Assembly: GCA_037013495.1 (NCBI GenBank)
Contig: JAZDXN010000029.1
Span: 818,501 to 882,500 of the forward strand
Length of the DNA: 64,000 nucleotides
Direction: 5' to 3'
Source of the DNA: Hippophae tibetana
Lineage: Eukaryota; Streptophyta; Magnoliopsida; Rosales; Elaeagnaceae
In this document: piece by piece, positions 1-9,910 of the stretch
How the letters are laid out: each line of letters opens with the position of its first letter
How positions within the stretch are numbered: position 1 is the first letter of the stretch
Program-made: the position numbers and the translations under genes
Notes under the pieces: generated by a model
Told to the model about the DNA's origin: nothing
Databases searched by the model: none
Seen by the model: only the letters and a program-made list of their open reading frames with translations

Positions 1-2
1 CT

Positions 3-1165
3 TATGATTTACTTGAGAAAATGGCTAGCAATAGCTATCAATGGCCAATGGATAGAATGAAAGCCATAAGAAGAGTAGTTGGAGTGCATGAGGTAAATGA
101 TATCACAGCACTTAAAGCTCAAGTGTCATCTTTGGTTAATCTTTTGAAGGCTTAAAACTCGACAACGAGTATAAAATAGTTCCATAATTCAAGAGTGTCA
201 TGTGTGTTTTGTGGAAGAGCTCATTTGTTTGATAGTTGTCCAAATAATCTTGAATCCATCATCTTTGGTATTTCTCTTAGAGTAATAACAACAATGAAGG
301 TGGTAATCAATTCAATCATCAATTATTTCCACTTGGTTTTCAACAACTACAACAATCACAAGCCCAAGAGAAGAAGCCACCTACTAAGGACAATACAAAT
401 GCCTTAATAGAGATGATGAAAGACTTCATCCAATCATTTAATACATAAGTGTCAACTCAAGGGGCTTCAATTCAAAATTTGGAGAACCAAATGGGGCAAC
501 TTGCTTAGGCTATAAGTCAAAGTACTCAAGGTAACCTTCCAAGTGACACAATTATAAACTCAAGAAGGTAAGGTAAGGACCAGTGCAACGTCATAGCCTT
601 GAGGAGTGATAAAACTTTAGAATAGGAACATAAGATAGAAAAGGATCAGGAGAAATAGAAAATTAATAAGGATGAAGAGGAATTAGTGGATAAAGAGAGC
701 ACTGAAAAGGAATTAATTCAGCCAAAGAAAAAAAACCTTTACAAACCTATTATTCCTTTCCCTCAAAGACTGCAAAAGCAAAAGTGAGATATGCAGTTTT
801 CAAAATTTATGGAAGTCTTCAAGAATGTACACATAAACACACCATTTGTAGAGGCAGTTGAACAAATGTCGTCTAATGCCAAATTCATGAAGAATATACT
901 ATCAAAGAAAAGGAAGCTTGGAAATCATGAAATAATAACCTTGACTGAAGGTTGTAACTCCATCTTTGATAGAAAACTACCACAAAAAATGAAAGATCCA
1001 GGTAGTTTTGACATCCCTTACACTATTGGGAACATCCATTTTTGTAAGGCACTATGTGACTTGGATTTTAGCATTAATCTCATGCCATTATCGATCTTCA
1101 AAAAATTTAGGGTTGATAAATTTCAGCAAGGACACATCACAAGGATATATTTTCTTTTTTTCTAG
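3..1165 (+). pseudogene. Tat/Athila-type gag and protease remnant
   Basis: Degraded gag C-terminus and protease of a plant Ty3/gypsy element of the Tat/Athila group. The first frame reads YDLLEKMASNSYQWP, a block typical of this gag, and ends in TAA at 153 and TAG at 177. It resumes with the zinc knuckle CVFCGRAHLFDSC (C-x2-C-x3-H-x4-C, about 198-236). A frameshift near 265-280 moves into the frame of NNNNEGG, NLENQMGQLA, IPFPQRLQKQ and then 791-1165. That last segment contains FSKFMEVFKNVHIN, KFMKNILSKKRKLG and ALCDLDFSINLMP. The family usually has DLGAS at the last site, so the aspartic-protease loop has lost Gly-Ala. Similarity stops near 1130, where unrelated sequence joins. The left edge lies outside the window. 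Group assignment is from remembered family motifs; it is clearly non-functional. Confidence 0.85.
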
Positions 1166-1238
1166 GTATCAGAAACAAAACAAGAACACAAGAACAAGAA
1201 AAAAAATAAAGGATATGAATATGAAAATTACACCTAAA

Positions 1239-1252
1239 GCTCTGATACCAAA
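1239..1252 (-). other. Primer-binding site, initiator-tRNA-Met type
   Basis: On the minus strand this reads TTTGGTATCAGAGC, the PBS used by many plant LTR elements that prime from initiator tRNA-Met. It directly follows an LTR-like end ...ATATCA on the same strand. About 90 bases of leader-like T-rich sequence follow (down to about 1150) before the junction with the gag-protease remnant. Confidence 0.7.
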
Positions 1253-1985
1253 TGATATGAACGAAGGGGTTAGGACCTAGCTAATTTTCAGATTATATAA
1301 CAAAATGTTTCTCCACAAATCAATGGATATTACTCACCATTTATCTAAATGGAAAGATGCCACAAGGAGGTGCTATTTCCTTGATAAGTCTAGCATAAAT
1401 GACACCCTAACAAGTATGGATATTACTCACCACCAATGCTTGGATGCTAAACAACACCAAAAAAGTTGCCAATCCCTTGATAAGTTTCTTAAAGAGGAAC
1501 AAAAAGCATAAATGAGCTCTCAAATGATTTGAAAAATCAAATTTCATTCAAATTGTGAATTCCCAATAGTTGTGTTACTCTTAACTATTTATAGGATACA
1601 AATAAACCCTAAAATCTACTACATCATAACCCTTGATCTCATCCAAGGGTTGAAAATAAAAACAACCAAATAGCACAAAAGGTGGTGCACAAATGGGACA
1701 ACTGAGTACAAAAAAATCCTATGAAAATATTACATCTTAACCCTTGATTTCATCCAAGGACTAAAAAAATAGTTGCCCAAAAATCAGTTCAAATGCACAA
1801 TAAAACATGGAGCAAATATGGGGCAGTTGAGCACAAAGGAATCCAAAGGAAAGCTTTCATCTTAACCCTTGATTTCATCCAAGGGTTGAAAAGAAAGCTA
1901 CCAAAAATTAGTCCAAATGGCACAACAATGTGCCTAGTTTTCTTTTGCCAATTTGCACTAATTTCCATGCAAGGCTTGTCCCCAT
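1253..1985 (-). repeat. LTR of a gypsy-like element, minus strand
   Basis: Placed between the PBS (1239-1252) and a polyprotein-tail remnant (from about 1986). Its minus-strand 3' end is ...CATATCA. It contains a direct repeat of ATGGATATTACTCACCA (about 1322 and 1417) and three hairpin-forming repeats at 1628, 1739 and 1864. The minus-strand 5' edge is not sharply visible. The flanks are odd: coding tail on one side and PBS on the other, as if one LTR were shared by two element bodies. Confidence 0.5.
1628..1887. repeat. Three hairpin-forming repeats, 111-125 bp apart
   Basis: Each copy has arms AACCCTTG and CAAGGGTT around a short spacer (1628-1651, 1739-1762, 1864-1887). The outer two copies keep perfect 8-bp arms; the middle copy has a decayed right arm. 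The surrounding 110-125 bp is also loosely repeated (gcacaa, caaatggg), so this is a degenerate tandem repeat inside the LTR. Confidence 0.7.
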
Positions 1986-2125
1986 CCTAGCTATCCCAAT
2001 TTGGGTCCCCTTGGTTATTCATGACCTCTTGAATGAGCCCATTTAAAGCCTATTCAAGTTGTTCCCTCCTTGATCTTGTTATTGGTCCACTTGGGATTTG
2101 TGTGGCTCCATGATTCTCAACAAGT
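1986..2125 (-). pseudogene. Ty3/gypsy polyprotein C-terminal tail remnant
   Basis: The minus strand reads GPITRSRREQLE-stop-ALNGLIQEV, then NNQGDPNWDS and another stop. This resembles the GPMTRARAKRMKEAL-type segment found near the C-terminus of many plant gypsy gag-pol polyproteins, just before the 3' LTR. It has two in-frame stops and is a fragment. Related tails in this window lie at 10740-10955 (minus), 60691-60884 (minus) and 54480-54640 (plus). Confidence 0.55.
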
Positions 2126-2347
2126 ATGGAAAGCAAGAAGATATTCTACCATTATGCAAAACAAGAAGATATTATGCCATTATCCCAAACATTAGGCTCG
2201 CAACCATAAATGCATTTATTGAATTAAAGATAAGGAATGAGGAGTTCAATTTCACAAGAATCAATGTTGGAAAATGACTCTAAATAAATGTTGAAAAGTT
2301 AGGTGAAGTAGTGAAATCCTAACTATGTAAAAGAAAACCGTTATGTC

Positions 2348-2355
2348 TATAAAAG
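2348..2355 (+). promoter_or_regulatory. TATA box of the LTR-like segment
   Basis: TATAAAAG in an otherwise AT-rich context, about 85 bp inside the proposed LTR start and followed by CT-rich sequence. Its position fits an LTR core promoter. The call depends on the LTR interpretation. Confidence 0.35.
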
Positions 2356-2642
2356 GGAACTCTTATTTCAAAGGAAGACACGTCTCTCATACTCTCTAAG
2401 AAACTTATTCACTTAGCTTCTATCTTTATATCTTTTATAATCTTTCATTTATGAATGAGTAACTAAAATCTTCTTCTATGTTCTTAGTACTCGAGCTATA
2501 ATAAACTATTATTATACATAAATTCTATCTTAAATAGAAAATCCTATTTTTCAATTTAAACTTAATAGGAACATATAGATACATTAGATTTCCATGTGTT
2601 AAGAAAGACATAGATTTGGATCTAGTTGAGACATTATCTTAA

Positions 2643-3490
2643 GGTGGCGTTTGATTTACAGAATGTAATTGGAATTGGAATGGGAATGGAAAGGAAATAG
2701 TTTTGTTTGGTTTGACCACTGGAATCAAAGAAGGAATCAGTATTATAGTATTTGATTTACAACTGGAATGGAATGGAAAACATTGTATATTATTATTTTT
2801 CTAAATAAGGTTTAGGATTTTGACATTTGGAATTTGGGATTTAGGGTTATATTTCTGGATTAAGGTTTAGGATTAAAATTATTATTTTTCTAAATAGGGT
2901 TTAGGGTTTTAGGATTTTAGATTTGGGATTTAAGGTTTTGGGTTTATGGTTATATTTGTGGGTTAAGGTGTAGGGTTAAAATTATTATTTATCTAAATAG
3001 GGTTTAGGGTTTTAGGATTTGGGATTTGGGGTTTAGGGTTTATGGTTTTAGGATTTGGGGTTTAGGGTTTATGGTTTTGGGATTTGGGGTTTAGGGTTTA
3101 AGGTTATATTTATGGGTTAAGGTTTATGATTAAAATTATTATTTTTCTAAATATGGTTTAGGGTTTTAGGATTTAGAGTTTTGGGTTATATTTATGGGTT
3201 AAAGTTTAGGGTTAAAATTATTATTTTTCTAAATAGGGTTTAGGGTTTTAGGATTTAGGATTTAGGGTTTTGGGATTTTGTTTTAGGGTTATATTTAGGG
3301 TGGGGTAAAATTGGAAAAACAATTGAGATTGGAATGGAATCATGATTCCTTAAGGAGGAGAAGGAATTCTGATTGCTTCTCCTTTAGAAATCGATTTCAT
3401 TCTATTCCCATTTTTCAACCCAACCAAACAAAAAATGGGAAGGAATCAATTCTGATTCAATTCCATTCCATCCAACCAAACATAGCTATA
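2643..3490. mobile_element. MITE-like element with internal telomere-like repeats
   Basis: The left end (GGTGGCGTTTGATTTAC, then repeated GGAATTGGAATGG text) is an imperfect inverted copy of the right end, whose complement reads GCTATGTTTGGTTGGATGG and then AATGG/AATTG text. The element is non-coding. Such GTTTGGTTGG ends occur on plant DNA-transposon MITEs, but I could not settle a target-site duplication, so hAT versus Harbinger is undecided. It interrupts the LTR-like segment that starts at 2265. Edges are uncertain by about 5 bp. Confidence 0.6.
2800..3305. repeat. Degenerate TTTAGGG-like minisatellite
   Basis: Dense variants of GGTTTAGGG, GGATTTGGG and GGTTTTAGG. A higher-order marker, AATTATTATTTTTCTAAAT and close variants, recurs near 2790, 2877, 2975, 3132 and 3213, so whole blocks of about 80-160 bp were duplicated. 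The repeat lies wholly inside the MITE, so it is an internal minisatellite rather than a chromosome end. Confidence 0.75.
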
Positions 3491-5256
3491 GTGAACATAA
3501 GGAGACATCATAAAGTAGAAGATCAAGGTGAACCTATATTATCTGGTTAGTTATAATTATAGGCTATAAGAATACTAAGGATCTTGATTGTTCATTAATT
3601 TGTTTTTTACTCATTTAATAATTTGCATAAAATATGAAAAGAAAATATACTAAAAAAATCAAAAACTAATTTATATAGAAGTAAAATAAAAGGGAAAAAA
3701 AATCAAAACCTTAAAGCAACTTTGTTACAATTTTAGAAATCTATAAAAAAATTCATTGTTAGCATAGAAAGATCAAAAGTAATTGAAAACTTACAAGGAT
3801 AATTGGTTATTTTTCAAAAATATAAAAGAGACATAATCTAGTAAAAGGGTATGATAAAGATTTTTTAAATATAGAAGCTAGCTTGAACATAATTATATCA
3901 GATGTAAAACAAAATAATTAAATATAAGCATTAAGTCATTGGTTAGACAATGAACTTAATCAAGAAGATATTAAATTAAGTTCAATACATGATCAACTAG
4001 AATAAATAATCTAGCTAAAATTTGGTATTAGAGCCATAAAATTAATAATAATAAATAATATTTAAAAGGAAAAAAACAAATCTTAAATTAGCAAGTTTTA
4101 CAAAATCTAACAAAACATTTGTAACACTTTACACACTTACAAGAAAATAAAAATAAAAGGACCGATTCCTTTGAATCTAGTGTATATAGGTCATTATCTA
4201 CATATTCATGTCCAAGTTGATCATTACATTTTGTTTGAGTTACTCGTGAAAACACAACATATTTTTATTTTTGAACAATTTTTTTAACTAACAATAAAAA
4301 ATTTTAAAGTTCACATATTCCTACCAAATAATACAATAAAAGTTAAAATACTCTTATTACAGAACTTTAATAAAATGGGATTATAAGAATATTTAAGAAA
4401 ATCTCCATCAACCATCACTAGTAGTTGTTGCTAGGGGTGTGCACGATCGATTTGATTGATTATTGGCTTATTTTATAAGCCGATATTACCTTAACAATTT
4501 TGCATAAATTAAAACCTTAAAAAAACTTATAAACTCCCAAAAATGGACTCTCAAGCAGACTTACAATGTTGATTCAAGGGTTGTCAATTTGAGGGTTTTG
4601 GACCTATCATCTTTTATAACTTTATTTTTAACAAAATCATAACCTATAACTAAGAAGAATTTTTAGCATGATATATCTTCTAAGTATATTTTTATTTAGA
4701 AATGTTTAGCTTTGTTAAAATTAAAGGTTTCTATGAATGACTTTAAAATATGCACCATACCTTAAACATTATGAAGTAAAGAATGGTAATAAAAATTGTC
4801 AAAGTCATTGGAATTTGAAAAAGAAAAGAAATAAGCCTCATGTTAACATACTAAGAAAAGTTTCTTAAAACATGTTTATCTCCCTTTCCCAAAAAGAAAA
4901 ATATTTATTTTGCATGCATATGAATAGGTTTTGGGATTAGAATTTATGATAAGTGCTAAATATATTAATTAATATGTATAAGTATTATAAATATAATAAG
5001 ACTAATTTTTTTTTATAATATAAGTAGGTCGATTTGGTTTTTATCTATTTTATAAAAAAGGGATAGCGATATTACCATAATCCAAATCGTTATTTCCATA
5101 ATCATATTTCATTAATTACAACTTTAGTAAATAGTAATGGCTTATGATGTAATTAATACTTGGGTAAAATGGGCATTTCATGCATTTTTTTTATGGTAAT
5201 ATCATTGCCCAATAAAAAAATCTAATCAACCCAAGTAGGTTTGTTTTCTAAGTTTA
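3491..5256. other. Non-coding AT-rich stretch
   Basis: No gene recognised. It holds the PBS-like site at 4022-4035. Two similar blocks near 4449 and 5030 both read TCGATTTG, a TTTTATAA stretch, then CGATATTACC. The first follows TAGGGGTGTGCA, a common start of dispersed plant repeats. Nothing else here can be named. Confidence 0.5.
4022..4035 (+). other. PBS-like site, initiator-tRNA-Met type
   Basis: Reads TTGGTATTAGAGCC, one transition away from the usual TTGGTATCAGAGCC. It follows the LTR-like segment 2265-4020 and supports that segment being a 5' LTR. No gag follows. Confidence 0.5.
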
Positions 5257-5735
5257 TGATGTTGTCCCACTAGGCGAATAACCCAAGGAGCCCATGAACT
5301 CAAAGGAATAAGAACGATTTAAATACTAAAAATGTGTTAAAGATGATTAAATTAGAACCCTAAGGATGATTACTCCTTTTGATAAGTTGAATTCAATCAT
5401 TCAATCAAGAACATAAGAAGGCAAAGCAAAAGCTTTCTGAAATATATTTTTCATTAATCATATTCGTTCTTGCCTCCAAATTACAAAACTCTTCTTCTAT
5501 ATAGGCAAGAAACCCTAAAAGAAAAAACCCTACATGAAATGGGCCTATTTAGTTATGGATTGGGTCTAATTCAACCTTAAAAAAAGGCTAAAAGTCATAA
5601 AATAAAAATCCCAAAATTCACTAAAATAAAAATTGCTAAACATAAAAAGCTCATAATTAATTAAAACAAAAATATTTCTTCCTAAATTAATCCTCACATT
5701 AATTAAATATTCCAAATCTATCTCTTATGTAGGAT
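5257..5735 (-). repeat. LTR of element A (gypsy family), minus strand
   Basis: Homologous to the LTRs at 7526 and 60218 and to the LTR part of the 29-kb array. Shared marks include GATAAGTTGAATTCAA, ATTCAATCAAGAACATAAG, GGGCCTATTTAGTTATGG and the ATTAATCCT/ATTCCAAATCTATC block. The minus-strand 3' end is ...GGGACAACATCA at 5257 with no PBS beyond it, so this is the outer (3') LTR of element A. The inner edge is blurred because the deleted polyprotein tail joins it near 5730-5811. Confidence 0.7.
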
Positions 5736-6031
5736 CTTGAGAATATTTGTAGGATCTTGAGAATCATTAGAATATTTGTAAATATAATTTTGGTTAGCAC
5801 CTCAATCTCCATTATTCCCCTCCTCTGATTCGTCCTCGAATCTTAGCTTCGTAAGTAGATCGATTTGCTATTACAGATTCAGGTATGAAGTCTATTTAAT
5901 ATTGCATGCCTTGTAAAGAATGTAATCCTTAGGGAATCTCTTCAGGAAGTTGATCATCAAAGTCCTGTAATAAACATAAAATAACACTAGGCAAAGATGA
6001 GCTAAGAACGTTAGTAGAAAAATAAACATCC

Positions 6032-6345
6032 TTGCATATAAGTATAAGTACTTGTTTCCTTGCCATCATTGCACTCTTAATCTCATTTTTTTCAACAATT
6101 ACACTCATTTTTTTTTATTTTCTCTCCTACTTGCTTACGTTTTCCTCTCTTTTGCTTACTTTTTTCTTCTTTTTGCTTACTATTTCTCTTTCTTTTGCTC
6201 ACCTTTCTCTCACTTATGCTCACTTTTCTCTCTCTTTTGTTCACTTTTCTCTCTTTTTTTCGCTCAACTTCAATTGTTCTCTTTTTATTTTCCTCTTGCT
6301 CATACTTTTGTTTTTCTGTCAACTTGCACTCTCATGGTATCCTAA
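6032..6345. repeat. Degenerate about 20-bp repeats encoding a charged linker
   Basis: The plus strand repeats GCTCACTTTTCTCTCTTTT-like units. On the coding minus strand they give a Lys/Arg/Glu-rich stretch (6322-6092) between protease and RT. Known plant gypsy polyproteins carry a charged linker here. Equivalent blocks lie at 8450-8690 (minus) and 53940-54180 (plus). The long plus-strand Phe/Leu-rich frames are its antisense shadow. Confidence 0.7.
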
Positions 6346-7117
6346 TTTGGCCTTCATAAGCTTGCACAACTTTGAGAGGGGCTAATGCAACTTTTCAGTT
6401 GTTCATTTCAAAAGAGAACCAATTTTATACCCAGCATGCATCACCCTTCTATCAAACTACCACGGTCGTCCAAGAGAAATATGAATAGCATACATGGTGC
6501 CACATCACAAAGAACCTTATCTTCATATTTTTCAATTGAAAAAGTATGAACCTCCACTTTTCCACAATCATTCAGCCATGGTAGCTTGTATGGTTTGGGA
6601 TGCTTTTGCCACTTCAAATTTAAATTTTCTACCAACTAGGTATGAGAAACATTAATGCAGCTCCCACTATCAATAATTAATGTGCATACCCTATCCTTAA
6701 CTTGGAATCTTGTGTGGACAATATGATCACGGTGTTTGTCATCTTCTTCATCCTTAGGTAGTATATTCAGGACTCTCCTTATGACAAGTGAAATGCATAG
6801 GTTCTTTCACTTCAACATTAGAACAATCCTTCACTAGTGGTATCTCTTCGTCACATGAACTGGCACTTTTGATTTCTCCATTTTTCTATACAACCATGAT
6901 CTGTTTGTCTTGTTCACAACTTGCTCTCTTGTCCAAATTGGAATTAGTTTCTTCTTTGTTTAAACCATGTCTTCTATGTCTTCTTTTATGTAATTTAGAA
7001 CTAGAAGAGGATTCTAAATCATTCAAACTTATATGCATCCTCTTAAATTGGTTATAAACAGATTTGATGAAGAATTTCAAGTCAACCTCTTGTGGTTGTC
7101 CTACTTCCTTAGTCATG

Positions 7118-7126
7118 TTTTCCACC
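7118..7126 (-). other. Possible 3' splice site before element A gag start
   Basis: The minus strand reads TTTTATTTTACAG followed by GTGGAAAACATG, a polypyrimidine tract and CAG just before the gag ATG. Element C has TTTTACAG-GT in the same place (52397-52406), and B has a decayed form (TTTTTTTCAACAG). This would fit a spliced leader, but it is a sequence impression only. Confidence 0.3.
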
Positions 7127-7149
7127 TGTAAAATAAAATGAGATAATCC

Positions 7150-7345
7150 ACACACTCCTTCACGTGTATACTCTCAAATAATATTTTTATCACTCTTTTT
7201 TAAAACTATTTTCACTCTCTTTTCTTAACACCATTTTGCTCTCTCTCTCTCTCTCTTTTACACTCCCTCACATGTTTGCTCTCAAATAAGATTGTTATCA
7301 CTCTCCTTTTTTAACACTATTTTCCCTCTCTTTTTATAACACTCA
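7150..7345. repeat. About 110-bp duplication with a (CT)n tract
   Basis: The block CTCTCAAATAA...TATCACTC...TTTTTTAA...CACTCTCTTTT occurs at about 7169 and 7278. A (CT)n microsatellite lies at about 7236-7257. It is in the leader of element A upstream of gag. A single related block lies in B near 9540 and in C near 52325. Confidence 0.6.
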
Positions 7346-7525
7346 AAGCTCATGCCAACCTCCATTGTGTTCTTAACAAAATCAAAGAATTCAACTAATC
7401 TCAAGAAAGAATATCAATTCATATATTATAATATTTGTTTTGTTACCTAAGTCAAAATTTATGGCCATTTAAAGTTGTAACTCTCTTTGATAAGTCGAAT
7501 TTAAGCATTCAATCAAGAACATAAG
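7346..7525 (-). repeat. Element A leader joined to a truncated 5' LTR
   Basis: 7418-7480 carries the conserved leader block (TATATTATAATATTTG ... GAGTCAAAA-like ... GTTTAAAGTTG-like). It runs straight into LTR sequence (CTTTGATAAGTCGAATT ... ATTCAATCAAGAACATAAG). The LTR 3' end, PBS and first leader bases that should separate them are missing. The fusion point lies in short CTCT/CTTTGAT homology. Element B begins at 7526 inside this LTR. Confidence 0.55.
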
Positions 7526-8095
7526 TGATGTGGACCTTTTAGGCAAACAACCTAGGAACCCACGAACTCAAAGGTATAGAAACGATTGATTTCCTAAGAA
7601 CATGTTAAAGATTATCATATTAGAACCCTAAGGTAACAAAGTCCTTAAAACCTAGCTATAATAAGACGCCACAAAGGATAATCACTATTTTTGATAAGTC
7701 GGATTCAAGTATTTAATCAAGAAAACTAGAAGGCAAAGCATAAAGGTTTATGAAATATACTTTTCATTAATGATATTTGTTCTTGCCTCCAAAGTAAGTA
7801 CATAACTCTTCATCTATATAAGCAAGAAACCCTAAAAGAAAGAAACCTTGATGGAATGGGCCTAATAGGCCTATTTATTTATGGATATGGCATAATCCAA
7901 CCTTAAAAATAAAAGACTAAAAGACTTAAAATAAAAAGCCCATAATTCACTTAAATAAAAATTGCTAAATATAAAAGGTCCACAATTAATTAAAACAAAA
8001 GTTGCTAAACATAAAAGGCTCACAATTAATTAAAACAAAAATTACTTCCTAGAGTAACCCTTGCACCCAACTTGATCTTCCAAATCTATCCCTAG
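7526..8095 (-). repeat. LTR of element B (gypsy family), minus strand
   Basis: The minus strand ends ...GGTCCACATCA at 7526. It contains GGTTCCTAGGTTGTTTGCC, GGCGTCTTATTATAG, GACTTATCAAAAATAG and the GGGCCTATTTATTTATGG block. It ends towards the ATTCCAAATCTATC-like border near 8071-8095. This copy retains the LTR 3' end that the array lacks, so it is a good reference for the full LTR. Confidence 0.7.
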
Positions 8096-9500
8096 TCATT
8101 GGACCGCCAATTCTTTGCAAAAGATCTTGTGAATATTTGGAAACATCAACTTGATTAGAACTTGGGAACATTAACTTTATTAATACCTCAATCTCCATTA
8201 TTCCCTTTCTTTTTGAAAAGATTCATCCTCGAATCTTACCTCTATAAGCAGGTCAATTTGGTATAATGGATCCATGTGTTAAGTCTATTTTTTTTCTCAA
8301 TTCCTCTCAAAGAAGGTAATCCATGAGGAATCTCTTCAGGTAGTTGATCCTCAAAGTCTTGCAATAAAGAGACAATGATACTAGGAAAAGATAAGTTAAG
8401 ATCATTAGTAAAAAGATAAACATCCTTGTCCATAATTACAAGTACTTATTGCCATTCCATCATTGCACTCTTAATATCTTGTTTTTTAGCAAATGCACTC
8501 ACTCTTTTATTTTTCTCTCCTTTTTGCTCAATTTTTTCTCCTCTTTTCTCACTCTTCTCTTTTTTACACACTTTTCTCTCTTTTCTTCTCATTTGTTCTC
8601 ACTTCTCACCATTTTTGCTCTCTACTTCACTTACTCTTTTTTTATTTTCTTCTTGCTGACACTTTTGTTTTTCCCACATCTTGCACTCTTATGATATCCT
8701 AATTTTGTCCTCATAAGCTTGTAAAGGTTTGAGAGGTTCTAATACAACATTTTGGTTATTCATTTCAAAGGAATAATGATTTCTGTAACCATCATGTGAC
8801 ACCCTTCTATCAAGCAACCATGGGTCGGTCGAGCAATTTTTGAGCAACATACATTTGTGCCACATCACAAAGAAACTCAACTTCATATTTTCCAATTTAA
8901 AAAGGAACCCATAATTATTTGTTAACCTCCACTTCTCCACATTCATTCAGGCATTGTAGCTTGTATACTTTGGGATGATTTTTTCCACTTCAAATTTAAC
9001 TTTTCTACCAATAAGGTACTAGAAACACCAGTGTAGCTCCCACTATCAATAATTAATGCGCATACCTGATCCTTTATATGGCATCTTGTGTGGAAAATAT
9101 GATCACAATGCTTTTCATCTCCTTAATTCTTAGGTGGTATATTCAGAAATCTCCTTGTGATAAGTGAATCTTTATGCATAGGTTCTTCCATTTCAACATT
9201 AGAACCATCCTTTACTGGTGGTATTTCTTCATCACATGAACTAGCACTTTTGATTTCTCCATTTTTCTATACAACCATGATCTTTTTCTCCCATTTATAG
9301 CTTGCTCTCTTTTCCATATTGGAATCAGTTTCTTCTTTGTATAACCCATGTCTTCTATGTCTTCTTTTATGTAATTTAGAGCGGAAAAAGGATTCTAAAT
9401 TTTTCAACCTTGCATTTAGCTTCTTAAATTGGTCATTAAAAGTCTTGAAGAGGACTTTTAAGTCGACCTCTTGTGGTTCTCTTCCTTTCTTACTCATATT
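8096..9500 (-). pseudogene. Element B: deleted gypsy gag-protease-RT remnant
   Basis: Minus-strand order: gag N-terminus 9497-9267 (GREPQEVDLKVLFKTF, KLHKRRHRRHG, ending SYKWEKKIMVV then a stop); protease near 9050 (VCALIIDSGS); protease C-terminal part in 8946-8689 (LLDRRVSHDGYRNHYSF, LEPLKPLQAYED); charged linker about 8690-8450; RT start in 8433-8242 (DVYLFTNDLNLSFPS, QLPEEIPHGLPSLRGI). RT then joins directly to the polyprotein tail near 8230. The join KKIMVV removes the gag core and zinc knuckle, exactly as in A. With no RT core, RNase H or integrase, it could only have moved in trans. Confidence 0.8.
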
Positions 9501-9589
9501 TTCAAACTGTTGAAAAAAATGAGATAACTCACACTCTCACATGTTTGCTATCAAATCAAATAATTATCAATCTTTTTTTCACTACTTTA

Positions 9590-9910
9590 ACCTCTTGACC
9601 AAAGTGGACTCTAAATAAACACTTTTGACCAAAGTGGACTATAAAGAAATAATCTATACCAAAGAGGACTCTAAAGAAAGAATCTTGATCAAAGAGGACT
9701 TTAAAGAATGACCCTTGGCCAAAGAGAACTCTAAAGAAAGACTCTTGACCAAGGAGGACTCTAAAAAAAGGCTCTTGAACAAAGAGGACTCTAAAGAAAA
9801 ACTCTTGATCAAAGAGGACTCTAAATAAATACTCTTGACCAAAGAAGTCTCTAAAGGAAAAATCTTGATCAAAGAGGACTCTAAAGAAAGACTCTTGATC
9901 AGCAAGAACA
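9590..9910. repeat. 30-bp minisatellite, about 10.5 copies
   Basis: Units like CTTGACCAAAGAGGACTCTA plus AAGAAAGACT repeat every 30 bp with point differences. Because 30 is a multiple of three, two minus-strand frames stay open through it (9927-9556 with FFRVLFGQES-type repeats, and 9911-9654 with LESSLVKSLS-type repeats). It lies in the leader of B, upstream of gag, and is not seen in A or C. I read it as a leader minisatellite rather than a gene. Confidence 0.85.

Larger units (their letters stand above)
2265..4020 (+). repeat. LTR-like segment split by a MITE
   Basis: It starts TGTTGGAAAATG and has a TATA-like box TATAAAAG at 2348-2355. It is followed at 4021 by a PBS-like sequence. With the inserted MITE (2643-3490) removed, the LTR would be about 0.9 kb. 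No second LTR copy was recognised in the window, so both edges are inferred from the TGTTGG start and the PBS position. No coding sequence follows: 4036-5256 is AT-rich without a recognisable gene. Confidence 0.4.
5736..7155 (-). pseudogene. Element A: deleted gypsy gag-protease-RT remnant
   Basis: Read on the minus strand. About 7137-6886 is the gag N-terminus (QVENMTKEVGQPQEVDLKFF, then KLHKRRHRRHG). The frame then jumps to IMVV-stop-KNGEIK, so the central gag domain and zinc knuckle are missing. Near 6690 is the protease active-site segment VCTLIIDSGSCINVS. 6635-6441 continues with LVENLNLKWQKHPKPYKLPW. 6322-6092 is a Lys/Glu-rich linker. Then come the RT start (...STYEAKIRG near 5840-5860) and an abrupt join to the polyprotein end; RT core, RNase H and integrase are absent. 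Both deletion junctions are shared with element B. Stops and frameshifts are frequent, so it is non-functional. Confidence 0.8.

Noticed and set aside
2800..3305. Chromosome end or true interstitial telomere
   Set aside because: The repeats are degenerate, mixed with a higher-order unit and enclosed by MITE-like ends.
6032..6385. Plus-strand Leu/Phe-rich frames resembling a multi-pass membrane protein (also at 8426-8702 plus and 53885-54192 minus)
   Set aside because: They are antisense to the Lys/Glu-rich linker of the gypsy polyprotein; codons such as AAA/GAA read backwards give TTT/TTC.
9590..9910. CRISPR-like array
   Set aside because: The 30-bp units are directly adjacent with no unique spacers, and the context is a plant retroelement.
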